This document shows positions 33,676-41,817 of a DNA stretch of 42,419 nucleotides, piece by piece. The stretch lies in assembly GCA_964529265.1 (NCBI GenBank), contig CAZGVW010000217.1, positions 1 to 42,419 of the forward strand, read 5' to 3'. The notes below the pieces were generated by a model. That model worked only from the letters and a program-made list of their open reading frames with translations, made no database searches and was not told the DNA's origin. Made by a program: the position numbers and the translations under genes. The stretch is from CAZGVW01 sp964529265 (lineage in GTDB: Bacteria; Planctomycetota; Phycisphaerae; Phycisphaerales; UBA1924). Positions within the stretch are counted from its first letter, which is position 1. Each line of letters starts with the position of its first letter.

Positions 33676-33696
33676 CCTCGCCGACAGGCGGCGAGG
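33676..33696 (-). other. 8-bp GC-rich hairpin followed by a T-rich run in the tRNA-Arg leader
   Basis: CCTCGCCG and CGGCGAGG pair perfectly around a 5-nt loop. On the minus strand the hairpin is followed by TTTCTTT and lies between a TATACT box (33707-33712) and the tRNA 5' end (33659). It resembles an intrinsic terminator or a leader processing signal. Confidence 0.45.
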
Positions 33697-33706
33697 GCAA
33701 GGGCGA

Positions 33707-33712
33707 GTATAC
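33707..33712 (-). promoter_or_regulatory. TATACT -10-like box upstream of tRNA-Arg
   Basis: On the minus strand TATACT lies 47 nt before the tRNA 5' end. No -35 is recognisable at the usual distance. It is the likeliest -10 for the tRNA transcript. Confidence 0.35.
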
Positions 33713-33754
33713 GCGGCGAGTCAGGGCGACCGGCGGTGACTCGGCCGCCCGGGC

Positions 33755-33760
33755 TACACT
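33755..33760 (+). promoter_or_regulatory. TACACT box, 11 nt before the AsmA-like gene
   Basis: TACACT ends 11 nt before the ATG at 33772; the same hexamer precedes murD by 6 nt. Confidence 0.4.
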
Positions 33761-33771
33761 CACCCTTGCGC

Positions 33772-36700
33772 ATGAGCCGAGCCTCCCGCACCCGCAGGCA
33801 ATCGACCCCGATCGCTCCCGGCGCCCGGCCGCCTCGCCGATGGCGGCGATGGGCGCTCCGGTGCGCGGTGGGCGTCGTGGCTGTGGCTCTCATCGCCGCC
33901 ATCAGTATGCTTGCGCTTTCCCGATCAGCGGCAGTTCGCGGAATGGTGACGAGCGACATCGCCGCCTCCACGGCATGCGATGTCTCCTGCCGCGCGGCGC
34001 GCCTCACGTGGCGCGGCGACATTGTGCTCGATGACGTCTCCGTTCGCGAGCCGGGCGTCTCGGGTCCCGGCGCGGAGTTCTTCTCCGCCGAGCGCATCTT
34101 TGTCCGCGCCGGGTGGGGCGAGATCATCTCCCTTGCCCTGGGGCGTCCTTTCGACATCAGGAGCCTTCGTTTCGAAACACCCGTGGCGCGGTTCAGCCAC
34201 GCCAGCGCGGATGGCGCGCTCAATGTCTCGGGCCTGCTCGCCCGTGGCGGATCCATCGCCGGCGCCGCGCCCGCCGCACTTCCCGAAATCGAAGTGCTCG
34301 ACGGCTTGATCACCTACGGCGAGCACAACGACAAGGAGCACATCCCCCTGCTCGAAGTGCGGCTCGCCGGCCGCCTGCGCGCCCCGGACTCCGGCCGCCC
34401 TCTCTACCTCCTCGAAATGCAGGAACTCGCGGAGAGCGCATCGAGCCCCATGCGCATCGAAGGTGGAATCGACCTCGAAGTCGGCGCCGCCTGGATGGAC
34501 CTCAACGATGTGGACCTGTCCCGCCTCCGGATTTCCGCCCCAACCCGCGGCGGGGGCGATATCTGGCGACAGCTCGACATCGCCGGCGGCGTGCCCCTCG
34601 CCACGCTCCGCTACACGCAGGAGCACGGCGCCGAGGCGCGCTTCGCCCTTCACGATGTCAGCCTCACCATGCCCATCCCGAGCGAGACGCCGGAAGACGC
34701 CGGCGGCCAAGCCGACCTCATGCGGATGCGCAGCGTCGATGGCGAGATCACGTTCTCCGCCCGCGGCCTCGAGGCCGAACTCGACGGCCTGGTGGAGGAT
34801 CTGCCCGCCCACGTCTCGCTCACCACCAGCGGCCTCGCCACCGACGCCGCCCTCCGCTGCGAACTCAGCACCCAGCGCTTCGTGGTGAGCAGCCGCCCGA
34901 GGCTCCTTCCCTTCGCCCCGCACAACGTCCGCGAAGTCTTCCGCGAGTTCGGTGGACCAACCGCCGAAGTCTCCGGCCGCGTCACGATCGAGCGCGGCGA
35001 GCCCGTTGCAGGAGTCCCCGCGCCCATCAGCGCCTCAGGGGAGTTCGCGCTCGTCAACGGAACCCTCGCCCACGAGGATTTCCCCTACCGCATCTTCGAC
35101 CTGGCCGGCAGCATCACGTTCGACGACGAGCGCCTCGTCGTCGAAGGTTTGGAAGGCGTCGGCGCAACGGGTGTGCGCGCTCGCGCCTGGGGATGGGCAG
35201 CGCTCGGCCGCAAGCCCCTGCTTGAGATCCATATCGAGTCGGAAGCAGCCGCCGTCGATGAGGAACTCGAGCGCGCCCTGCCTCCCGAATGGCGGCCGAT
35301 CATCAGCGAAATCTGCAGCCGGAGCGAGCACGCCCGGCTCCTTGACCAGGGCATCATCCTCACCACCGCCGAGCGCGATCTGGCCGAAGAGCGCCTCCAA
35401 TCCCTGCGCCAAAGTCTTCGGACGCACCACGAGCGGGGCGGAAGCGCTGCCGAGCGCGTGGCGCTCGAACGCTCGATTCAGGCCATCGAGGCATCCCTTC
35501 TCACCCCGATCTTCGACCTCGCCGGCGCCGCGGCGGTGCACGTGCTCGTCAGCCGCACGGTGCAGGGCGAACGCACCCAGGTCACGGTCGATGCCCGCTT
35601 TGACTCCCTTGGCATCCTCCTCGATTCGTTCCCCTACCCCGTCCGCGCCGAAGATCTGCGACTCACCGTCCAGCCGGGCGCCGTGAAGGCCGTCACCGAA
35701 CGCCTCGCCGGACTCACGGGCGCCGGAGGCCGCCTCGAACTCGAATGGAAGGTCGATCCCCGCGAAGCCGGCCGCGGCAGGCCCGATGTCCACGTCGTCC
35801 TTGACGGCGCGCCCATCGATCCGCTCCTCCTCGCCGCCCTCCCCGACTCCGAGAACGACGATGACGTCTCCCTCCGCCGCTTTCTCACCTCGCTCGGCCT
35901 CACCGGCCATGTCGGCGCCAACGTCGGGATCTTCCCCGAGGACGACGGCGAGATCGGCTTCCGCGTAGATGCCCTGCTCGGCGATTGCTCCGTGCGCCCC
36001 GCCGCGCCCGCGGATTCCGGCGACTCCTCGCCGCGGATTCACGCCTTGAGCGGCCCGATCACCGTCACGCGGGCCGGCGCCGACATCGGGCCCATCCTCG
36101 GCCGCCTCGAATCCGGCGGCGACGTGCGCATCGAAGCCCGCACGACCTTCGCCGGCGACAACCCTGACGCCGCTTCGCGCCTCGAGGGCTCCGTCAACTT
36201 CGTCGCGCTCGATCTCTCCCACGCCATCGAGCGCCTCATCGCTCCCGCCTCGCCCGAACTCGCCGCGCAACTCGAGGAAACCCGCCGCACCTGGTCCTTC
36301 AGCGGCGCCGTCGATGCGCTGGCGCGATTCGCCCAGGTCGGCGATGGCCCGCTCGAAGGCAGCGCCACCCTCTCCAACTTCAACGCCGTGTCGTTCGATG
36401 GCCCGGCCGGCCGGTGGGGCGTTTCCCGCTCTGCCGGCCTTGTGCAGATGAGCCGCGACACGATCCACTTCGCCGATTTCCACGCCGATGTCGATGTCGC
36501 CGGCGCGCCCGCCGCCCGCCTCGGCCTCGAGGGCTCACTCGGCGTCGAGCCCGGCGCTTCGACGAAACTCGCCGTCATCGCCGAAGGCGCCCGCTTCGAA
36601 TCCCCCCTCACGCGCGCCCTCATCGAAATGGCCGGCGGCCCCCGCGCCGCGAGCGCCTTCGATCAGCGCCGCCCAAGCGGCCTCTTCGACGCTCAAGCCG

Positions 36701-38046
36701 AACTCGCGCGCACTCCGAATCAGCCGATGCAGATCCACGGCTCAGTCAGCCCGCGCACGCTCACGCTCTCCCCCACCTCCTCCGACTCCGCCGAAACCGT
36801 CCTCTTCGAACTCTCCGGCGCCGTTTCGTTCAGCCCTGAAGGCGGCCGCGTCGAAGCCCTTTCCGCCGCCGCCACTGATTGGTCCGCAACCATTAATGGC
36901 GATTGGCGCCTCGGCCCCGATCCCGGCGCCGACCTCCGCCTCGATGTCGAAGGCGGCCGCCTCCCCGATGACCTCATCGCCCTCCTCCCCGAGGGCGCGC
37001 GCAGCGCCATCCGCGAGATCGATCTCGCCATCGACGACGGCTTCTCCGTCGAGAACGCCGCCCTCCGCGTCTTCCCAAGCGCCGCCCACGCCGAAAGCGC
37101 CCCGGCAAACGGGCTCGACGCCTCTTTCTCCGGTGAAATCCGCTTCTCCGGCGCGCGCTGCATCGTCGGCGTGCCCATCAGCGAAGCCGACGGCGCCGCC
37201 GTCATCGAAGCCACCGATCAGGGCGGCGCCGTCGCCCTGTCGCTCCGCGATTTCCGCGCCTCCGGCCTCCGCGCCTCAAACGCCCGCGGCAAAATCGCCT
37301 GGCGCGAGCGCGACGATGGCCGCACCCTCCTCGACGTCACCGATCTCTCCGGCGATTGCCACGGCGGCCGCATCACCGCCTCCGCACGAGTCGAAGAAAA
37401 CCACCGCGGCCGCCTCGAATACCGCGCCATGCTTCGCGCCTCCGGCGTCGATCCGCTCCGCGGCATCGCCGATCTCACCGGCGTCGCCCCCGAAGGCGAC
37501 GACGACACCGCCCGCCTCGGCCGCCTCGATGGCGCCTTCTCCCTCTCCGGCGTCGTCGGCGACGAAACGTCCCTCATCGGCCGCGGACTCATCCACGTCG
37601 ATGGCGGCAAACTCGTCCGCCTCCCACTGCTCCTGCCTATCCTCGAACTCAGTTCGCTTCAGGCGCCGCTCAGTGAATCCCTCACCGAAGCCCGCGCCGA
37701 TTTCTACCTCGAAGGTCGCCGCATCGTCTTCGACGAACTCTGGGCCCGCTCCCGCTCCATCCTCGTCGCCGGCCAGGGCCAGGCCACCCTCCCCGACCTC
37801 GCCCTCGACCTCCGCTTCACCAGCCGCGGCGAGATGATGCGCCTCCCCTTCATCAGCGACCTCGTTGACGCCGTCAAGAACGAGCTCGTCTCCGTCCGCG
37901 TCGGCGGCACGCTCCGATCCCCCACATTCGGCGCCGAGGCCCTTCCCGCCACCAGCGAACTCGTGCGCTCCCTCCTCGAAGCGCCGGAAAGCCGCCGGGT
38001 CGAGGCCACCGCCCCCGTCGAATCCCGCGAATCAACACATCCCTGA
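33772..38046 (+). CDS. Giant AsmA-like membrane-anchored protein
   Basis: This 1424-residue protein begins with a basic stretch and a single membrane helix (about 28-50, CAVGVVAVALIAAISMLAL). The rest is a very long, repetitive beta-rich region of the AsmA/TamB/YhdP kind: VSIRE-like strands such as LVLDDVSVREPG, GRVTIERGEPVAGVP, DLAGSITFDDERLVVEGLEG and IFDLAGAAAVHVL. The C-terminal module GRGLIHVDGGKLVRLPLLLPILEL...FDELWARSRSILVAGQGQATLPDLALDLRFTS is the typical AsmA C-terminal repeat. Such proteins are thought to bridge the periplasm and move phospholipids between membranes. That fits the LPS-bearing envelope inferred from lpxK, waaA and hldE. Codons end almost always in C, unlike the G-ending codons of the 8-14 kb operon. 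Confidence 0.82.
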   Translation: MSRASRTRRQSTPIAPGARPPRRWRRWALRCAVGVVAVALIAAISMLALSRSAAVRGMVTSDIAASTACDVSCRAARLTWRGDIVLDDVSVREPGVSGPGAEFFSAERIFVRAGWGEIISLALGRPFDIRSLRFETPVARFSHASADGALNVSGLLARGGSIAGAAPAALPEIEVLDGLITYGEHNDKEHIPLLEVRLAGRLRAPDSGRPLYLLEMQELAESASSPMRIEGGIDLEVGAAWMDLNDVDLSRLRISAPTRGGGDIWRQLDIAGGVPLATLRYTQEHGAEARFALHDVSLTMPIPSETPEDAGGQADLMRMRSVDGEITFSARGLEAELDGLVEDLPAHVSLTTSGLATDAALRCELSTQRFVVSSRPRLLPFAPHNVREVFREFGGPTAEVSGRVTIERGEPVAGVPAPISASGEFALVNGTLAHEDFPYRIFDLAGSITFDDERLVVEGLEGVGATGVRARAWGWAALGRKPLLEIHIESEAAAVDEELERALPPEWRPIISEICSRSEHARLLDQGIILTTAERDLAEERLQSLRQSLRTHHERGGSAAERVALERSIQAIEASLLTPIFDLAGAAAVHVLVSRTVQGERTQVTVDARFDSLGILLDSFPYPVRAEDLRLTVQPGAVKAVTERLAGLTGAGGRLELEWKVDPREAGRGRPDVHVVLDGAPIDPLLLAALPDSENDDDVSLRRFLTSLGLTGHVGANVGIFPEDDGEIGFRVDALLGDCSVRPAAPADSGDSSPRIHALSGPITVTRAGADIGPILGRLESGGDVRIEARTTFAGDNPDAASRLEGSVNFVALDLSHAIERLIAPASPELAAQLEETRRTWSFSGAVDALARFAQVGDGPLEGSATLSNFNAVSFDGPAGRWGVSRSAGLVQMSRDTIHFADFHADVDVAGAPAARLGLEGSLGVEPGASTKLAVIAEGARFESPLTRALIEMAGGPRAASAFDQRRPSGLFDAQAELARTPNQPMQIHGSVSPRTLTLSPTSSDSAETVLFELSGAVSFSPEGGRVEALSAAATDWSATINGDWRLGPDPGADLRLDVEGGRLPDDLIALLPEGARSAIREIDLAIDDGFSVENAALRVFPSAAHAESAPANGLDASFSGEIRFSGARCIVGVPISEADGAAVIEATDQGGAVALSLRDFRASGLRASNARGKIAWRERDDGRTLLDVTDLSGDCHGGRITASARVEENHRGRLEYRAMLRASGVDPLRGIADLTGVAPEGDDDTARLGRLDGAFSLSGVVGDETSLIGRGLIHVDGGKLVRLPLLLPILELSSLQAPLSESLTEARADFYLEGRRIVFDELWARSRSILVAGQGQATLPDLALDLRFTSRGEMMRLPFISDLVDAVKNELVSVRVGGTLRSPTFGAEALPATSELVRSLLEAPESRRVEATAPVESRESTHP

Positions 38047-38069
38047 TCACCCATCGCCCCCGGCGCCTG

Positions 38070-38075
38070 TATCCT
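38070..38075 (+). promoter_or_regulatory. TATCCT box, 11 nt before the second LOG-family gene
   Basis: TATCCT ends 11 nt before the ATG at 38087, as at hldE. The box lies 24 nt after the AsmA-like stop codon. Confidence 0.4.
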
Positions 38076-38086
38076 GCCCGCCCCTC

Positions 38087-39190
38087 ATGAAGAGCACGAA
38101 CGCCAACGCCGCCACGCCCGCCTCCAGCGCAGCCCTCGACGCCGCCGCCGCCGCCGCGCGCCCTCACCTCTCCGGCCCGGAAATGACCGAGCGCCTCAAC
38201 GCCCTCATCCGCGAGGCCGGCGGCGATCCCGACGCCGCCGATAGCCGCTTCATCCGCGACATGCTCGTCACGTCGCTCAAGCTCATCCCGGATGGCCGCG
38301 ACACCGGCGAACTCAAACTCATGGCCGCCTCCATCAAGGAGATGCGCCACTCATACCGCGTCTTCGCGCAATACCCCCACATCCGCAAGATCAGCATCTT
38401 CGGCTCCGCGCGCACACCCACCGGACATCGCGATTACACCGCCGCCGTCGAGTTCTCGCGCCGCATGGCCGCGGCGGAATGGCTGGTCATCACCGGCGCC
38501 GGCGACGGCATCATGAAGGCCGGACACGAAGGCCCCGGACGCGAAGCCTCCTTCGGCCTCTCCATCCGCCTCCCCTTCGAGACCACCGCCAACGAAATCA
38601 TCGCCGGCGATTCCAAACTCATCAACTTCCGCTACTTCTTCACCCGCAAGCTGATGTTCGTCAGCCAGTCCGACGCCGTCGCCGTCTTCCCCGGCGGCTT
38701 CGGCACCATGGATGAAGCCTTCGAAGTCCTCACCCTCGTCCAGACCGGCAAATCCAGCATCGTCCCCATCGTCCTTCTCGAAGGCCCCGGCGGCGGATAC
38801 TGGCCGCACTGGCGCGAGTACATCGAGCGCTCCCTCCTGGGCGGCGGCTTCATCTGCCCCGAAGACCTCCACATCTTCCACATCGCGCGCGACGGCGCCG
38901 AAGCCGCGGACCACGTCCTCCGCTTCTACCGCAACTACCACTCCTCCCGCTACGTGCGCGACGACCTCGTTCTCCGCCTGAAGCGCCCGCTCCACCAGCG
39001 CGATGTCGAGCGCCTCGCCGACCAGTTCGCCGACCTCATCCGCGAAGGCCGCATCACCCAGCGCGGACCCCTCGAAGTCGAGACCGACCACCTCGATCTC
39101 CCCCGCCTCGTCCTCACCCACACGCGGAAGAACTACGGCCTCGTCCGCCGCCTCATCGATTGCATCAACGAGTGCGAGCCCGCGTCGTGA
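38087..39190 (+). CDS. Divergent LOG-family (Rossmann-fold) protein
   Basis: This 367-residue protein has the LOG motif VFPGGFGTMDEAFEVLTLVQTGK and ISIFGSARTPTGHRDY. The second signature is altered to VITGAGDGIMKAGHEGPGRE instead of the usual GGGPGIMEAANRGA seen in the paralogue at 18180. The N-terminal ~100 residues (Ala-rich start, then a helical LMAASIKEMRHSYRVFAQYP) and the C-terminal ~90 residues (LRFYRNYHSSRYVRDDLVLRL, TDHLDLPRLVLTHTRKNYGLVRRLI) are extensions. It may use nucleoside monophosphates like other family members, but the altered loop makes the substrate uncertain. It overlaps the next gene by 4 nt (GTGA). Confidence 0.8.
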   Translation: MKSTNANAATPASSAALDAAAAAARPHLSGPEMTERLNALIREAGGDPDAADSRFIRDMLVTSLKLIPDGRDTGELKLMAASIKEMRHSYRVFAQYPHIRKISIFGSARTPTGHRDYTAAVEFSRRMAAAEWLVITGAGDGIMKAGHEGPGREASFGLSIRLPFETTANEIIAGDSKLINFRYFFTRKLMFVSQSDAVAVFPGGFGTMDEAFEVLTLVQTGKSSIVPIVLLEGPGGGYWPHWREYIERSLLGGGFICPEDLHIFHIARDGAEAADHVLRFYRNYHSSRYVRDDLVLRLKRPLHQRDVERLADQFADLIREGRITQRGPLEVETDHLDLPRLVLTHTRKNYGLVRRLIDCINECEPAS

Positions 39191-40119
39191 ACCCCCCCTT
39201 CCGGGGCCGACCAAGAATCCTCTCGCAAACGCTCCTCGCGCTTGCCGCCACAATCGCCTCCGCCTGCTCCTCGCCGCAGCCTGATGGGCAAGCGCCCGCC
39301 CCCCTCCCTCCCCCCGCCCCCATCGAGCGTGTTGTCAAAGGCGAAGACAACGGCCTCGAAATCCACATCTGGAACGTCGTTGACCGAGGCGAAACCCTCC
39401 GCGACGCCCTCGCCCCCCACGCCGCCGCGCCCGTTCCGCTCCCCGCCGACACGCTCCGCGCCTGGCGCAACAGCGGCATGCGCATCGTCGCCGTTCCTCT
39501 CGACGATCTCGCCGCCATCCGCGCCCATCTCCCCTTCATCGGCCGCCTTCGCGCACGCTGGATGGCCCAGACCCCCGCGTGGACCGAAATCCACCGCGGC
39601 GGGTCGCTCGGCCCCGATTCCGCCCTCCGCATCGACGATGAATCCATCACCGTCGGCGCCGGCGCCCCGCGCTTCATCCTCCGCACATGGGTCGCGCCCT
39701 CCGCCGGTGATGCAGATGCAGCCATCCGCCCCCTCATCTGCGCCGATCTCGCCGTCCAGCACGCCCCCACTGCGCGCGAGCGCGACGCCGCCGCCGCACT
39801 CGGCGCCCCGCGCCGCATTCCCCTCGAGCGCGAAGGCGCCGTCTTCCCCTCCCTCACCGCCAACCTGGTCCTCGAAGAAGGCGTCGCACTCGTCATCGCG
39901 CCCGAAGATCCCGATGTCCATTGGTCGGCGGATACAACGAGTGCGCCGCCCGCGCCGGCAGACGCCGATCCCTTCGTCCTCGGCCCCCGCATCCCCGCCG
40001 TCCCCCCCGCCGGCGATGCCCTCCTCGTCCCCGAGCGCGACCTCGTCCGCGGCTACACCATCAAGACCCTCATCATCCTCCTCCCCCGCGCCACAGGGGA
40101 GTTCCACCTCCTCCCCTGA
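39187..40119 (+). CDS. Putative lipoprotein of unknown function
   Basis: This 310-residue protein has a GTG start coupled to the LOG-family stop (GTGA). The N-terminus RILSQTLLALAATIASACSS looks like a lipoprotein signal with Cys27, although the lipobox is not ideal. A Pro-rich linker follows (APAPLPPPAPIE). The mature part has HIWNVVDRGETLRDAL, LRAWRNSGMRIVAVPLDDLAAIRAHLPFIG and a C-terminal DALLVPERDLVRGYTIKTLIILLP. I do not recognise the family. It may act in the periplasm; a repeated Arg/Trp-rich motif (ARWMAQTPAWTEIHRG) stands out. Confidence 0.65.
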   Translation: MNPPFRGRPRILSQTLLALAATIASACSSPQPDGQAPAPLPPPAPIERVVKGEDNGLEIHIWNVVDRGETLRDALAPHAAAPVPLPADTLRAWRNSGMRIVAVPLDDLAAIRAHLPFIGRLRARWMAQTPAWTEIHRGGSLGPDSALRIDDESITVGAGAPRFILRTWVAPSAGDADAAIRPLICADLAVQHAPTARERDAAAALGAPRRIPLEREGAVFPSLTANLVLEEGVALVIAPEDPDVHWSADTTSAPPAPADADPFVLGPRIPAVPPAGDALLVPERDLVRGYTIKTLIILLPRATGEFHLLP

Positions 40120-40137
40120 CCCAGCGCTCCGCGCCCC

Positions 40138-41589
40138 TTACTCACGCACAACCGTCGGAAACGCCACCGGCGACCGGAATCCATCCCGGTCATACGCCCG
40201 CACACCGAACAGCCAGTTGTCCTTGTGCAGGTCGAGTTCGAACTCCGTCACCGCGCCCACGTCCTTCCCGTGCTCCCAGGAGGGCGAGGTCGTCGCCCGC
40301 CACACCACTTCATACCCCGCCGTGTCCGGCTCCGGGCACGCCCCCCACCGCAGCAGCGTCGTCGTGCTGAGCGCCGCCGCCACGATCCGCGCCTCCGGCG
40401 GCGGAGATGGCGCATTCGCCAGGTGCGCCGCCGTCGCGGCGCTCAACCGCGCCACATTCGCCAGAAACACCCCCTCCACGAACCGCGGCAAATCCCCATA
40501 CGGAACCGTCTCCCCCTCCTCGTTCGTCTCTTCGCGCACGTGTTGATGCTGCCGCGTGTAATCCTCGTGCATCGCCGTGAACCGCACCGCCGCGGGGAAT
40601 CCCGCCTCCAGGAACGCCGTGTGGTCCCCTCCCCGCAGGAACCGGTCATTCCGGAAGACGAGCATCGGCTGAATCGCCGTCCCGTGCTGCCGCGCGACCT
40701 CCGCGATGTATCGCGCCAGTTGCCGCGACGGGCTGTCGCTCTCCGCCCCCATCATCGCGATCTGCGCAATCTGCACCGCGGGAGGCGCCGGCGGCACACC
40801 CTGTGAGAACACCCGGATCGTCGTCCGCGATTTCGCCGCCTGCGGGCTGTCCTTCGCGAACTGCCCCGCCGGATCGCCCACGATGTCGTGATTCAGCACC
40901 GCCTGGATGTGCTTCCCTTCCTCAGCCGCCGCGCGCGAGTGCAGCCGCGCCCCGATCAGCCCCTGCTCCTCACCCGCCGTCGCCATGAACACGATCGTCG
41001 CGTCGAACGTCCGCCCCGCCATCACCCGCGCCATCTCGAGCAGCACGGCCACGCCCGATGCGTCGTCGTTCGCCCCCGGCGCATCCGCCTCCCGATCCAT
41101 CACGTCGCCGTTGATCGAGTCGTAGTGCCCCGTCACGTAGATCAGCCGCTCCCGCGCCTCCGGCATCGATCCCGGCAGCACCGCGATCACGTTCATCAGT
41201 TCAACCGTCTTGTCGATGCGCCGCCCATCCGGCTCGACGATGTGCGTGTCGAACGACACGTCCACCGCCGTCGCGCCCTGCCGCGCGCCCCCGGCCCCGG
41301 CCCCGGCCGCCGCTTCCTCCCCGATCGCCTCGAACGTCGAGTGAATCCACCGCCGCGCCGCCCCGATCCCGCGCACCGGCGAATCCGTCGCCGAGAGCGT
41401 GTGCCGCGTCCCGAACGCCGCCATCCGCTCCACGTGCGCGTGGATCTTCTCCGGCGAGATCTCCCCGATCATCTTGTCGATGTCCGCCGTCGTCCTCACC
41501 TCCCCCGCCCCGCGCGCCCCCGGCGCCCCCGCTCCCACAGCCATCGCGCCCGCCGCCGCCACCATCGCCATCATCATGCGCATCTTCAT
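40138..41589 (-). CDS. Exported M28-family zinc aminopeptidase with C-terminal fibronectin III-like domain
   Basis: This 483-residue protein has a signal peptide (MRMMMAMVAAAGAMAVGAGA). The five metal-ligand and catalytic regions of M28 co-catalytic zinc peptidases are visible in order: VTGHYDSI (His), GANDDASGVAVLLEMAR (bridging Asp), TAGEEQGLIGAR (Glu-Glu), LNHDIVGDP (Asp) and RGGDHTAFLEAGFPA (His). At the end, about residues 395-480, LLRWGACPEPDTAGYEVVWRATTSP and WLFGVRAYDRDGFRSPVAFP form a fibronectin III-like fold. It probably digests peptides outside the inner membrane. The ATG at 41589 was chosen for the signal peptide; TATCCT lies 7 nt upstream. Confidence 0.9.
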   Translation of the reverse strand: MKMRMMMAMVAAAGAMAVGAGAPGARGAGEVRTTADIDKMIGEISPEKIHAHVERMAAFGTRHTLSATDSPVRGIGAARRWIHSTFEAIGEEAAAGAGAGGARQGATAVDVSFDTHIVEPDGRRIDKTVELMNVIAVLPGSMPEARERLIYVTGHYDSINGDVMDREADAPGANDDASGVAVLLEMARVMAGRTFDATIVFMATAGEEQGLIGARLHSRAAAEEGKHIQAVLNHDIVGDPAGQFAKDSPQAAKSRTTIRVFSQGVPPAPPAVQIAQIAMMGAESDSPSRQLARYIAEVARQHGTAIQPMLVFRNDRFLRGGDHTAFLEAGFPAAVRFTAMHEDYTRQHQHVREETNEEGETVPYGDLPRFVEGVFLANVARLSAATAAHLANAPSPPPEARIVAAALSTTTLLRWGACPEPDTAGYEVVWRATTSPSWEHGKDVGAVTEFELDLHKDNWLFGVRAYDRDGFRSPVAFPTVVRE

Positions 41590-41596
41590 GCCCCCG

Positions 41597-41602
41597 AGGA
41601 TA
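41597..41602 (-). promoter_or_regulatory. TATCCT box, 7 nt before the M28 peptidase gene
   Basis: On the minus strand TATCCT ends 7 nt before the ATG at 41589. The divergent gap to murD is 228 nt. Confidence 0.4.
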
Positions 41603-41755
41603 CCGCGCCCACCAACCCGGCATCCCCCGGGTGCCCGGGGGGGCGCCATGGCGCCGGCGCTTCGCCCGCACCACGAGAAGGCGCAGGTCGCGCACAAGAA
41701 TCCTCCAACGCCACCTTCGCTTCACTCCCCCTCCATTTCCCCTGTCATTCCCCTC

Positions 41756-41785
41756 TTCCTCTGCGTTCCTCTGCGCTCCTCTGTG
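41756..41785 (+). repeat. Three tandem 10-nt units TTCCTCTGCG / TTCCTCTGCG / CTCCTCTGTG
   Basis: Two exact and one degenerate copy of a pyrimidine-rich decamer lie in the gap between the M28 peptidase gene and murD, within a longer C/T-rich stretch. Similar CCTCTGCG-type intergenic strings occur, from memory, in many unrelated bacterial genomes. Confidence 0.7.
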
Positions 41786-41805
41786 TTCGATCCCTCTTCC
41801 TCCGA

Positions 41806-41811
41806 TACACT
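41806..41811 (+). promoter_or_regulatory. TACACT box, 6 nt before murD
   Basis: TACACT ends 6 nt before the ATG at 41818; no Shine-Dalgarno is present. Confidence 0.4.
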
Positions 41812-41817
41812 CAGCGC

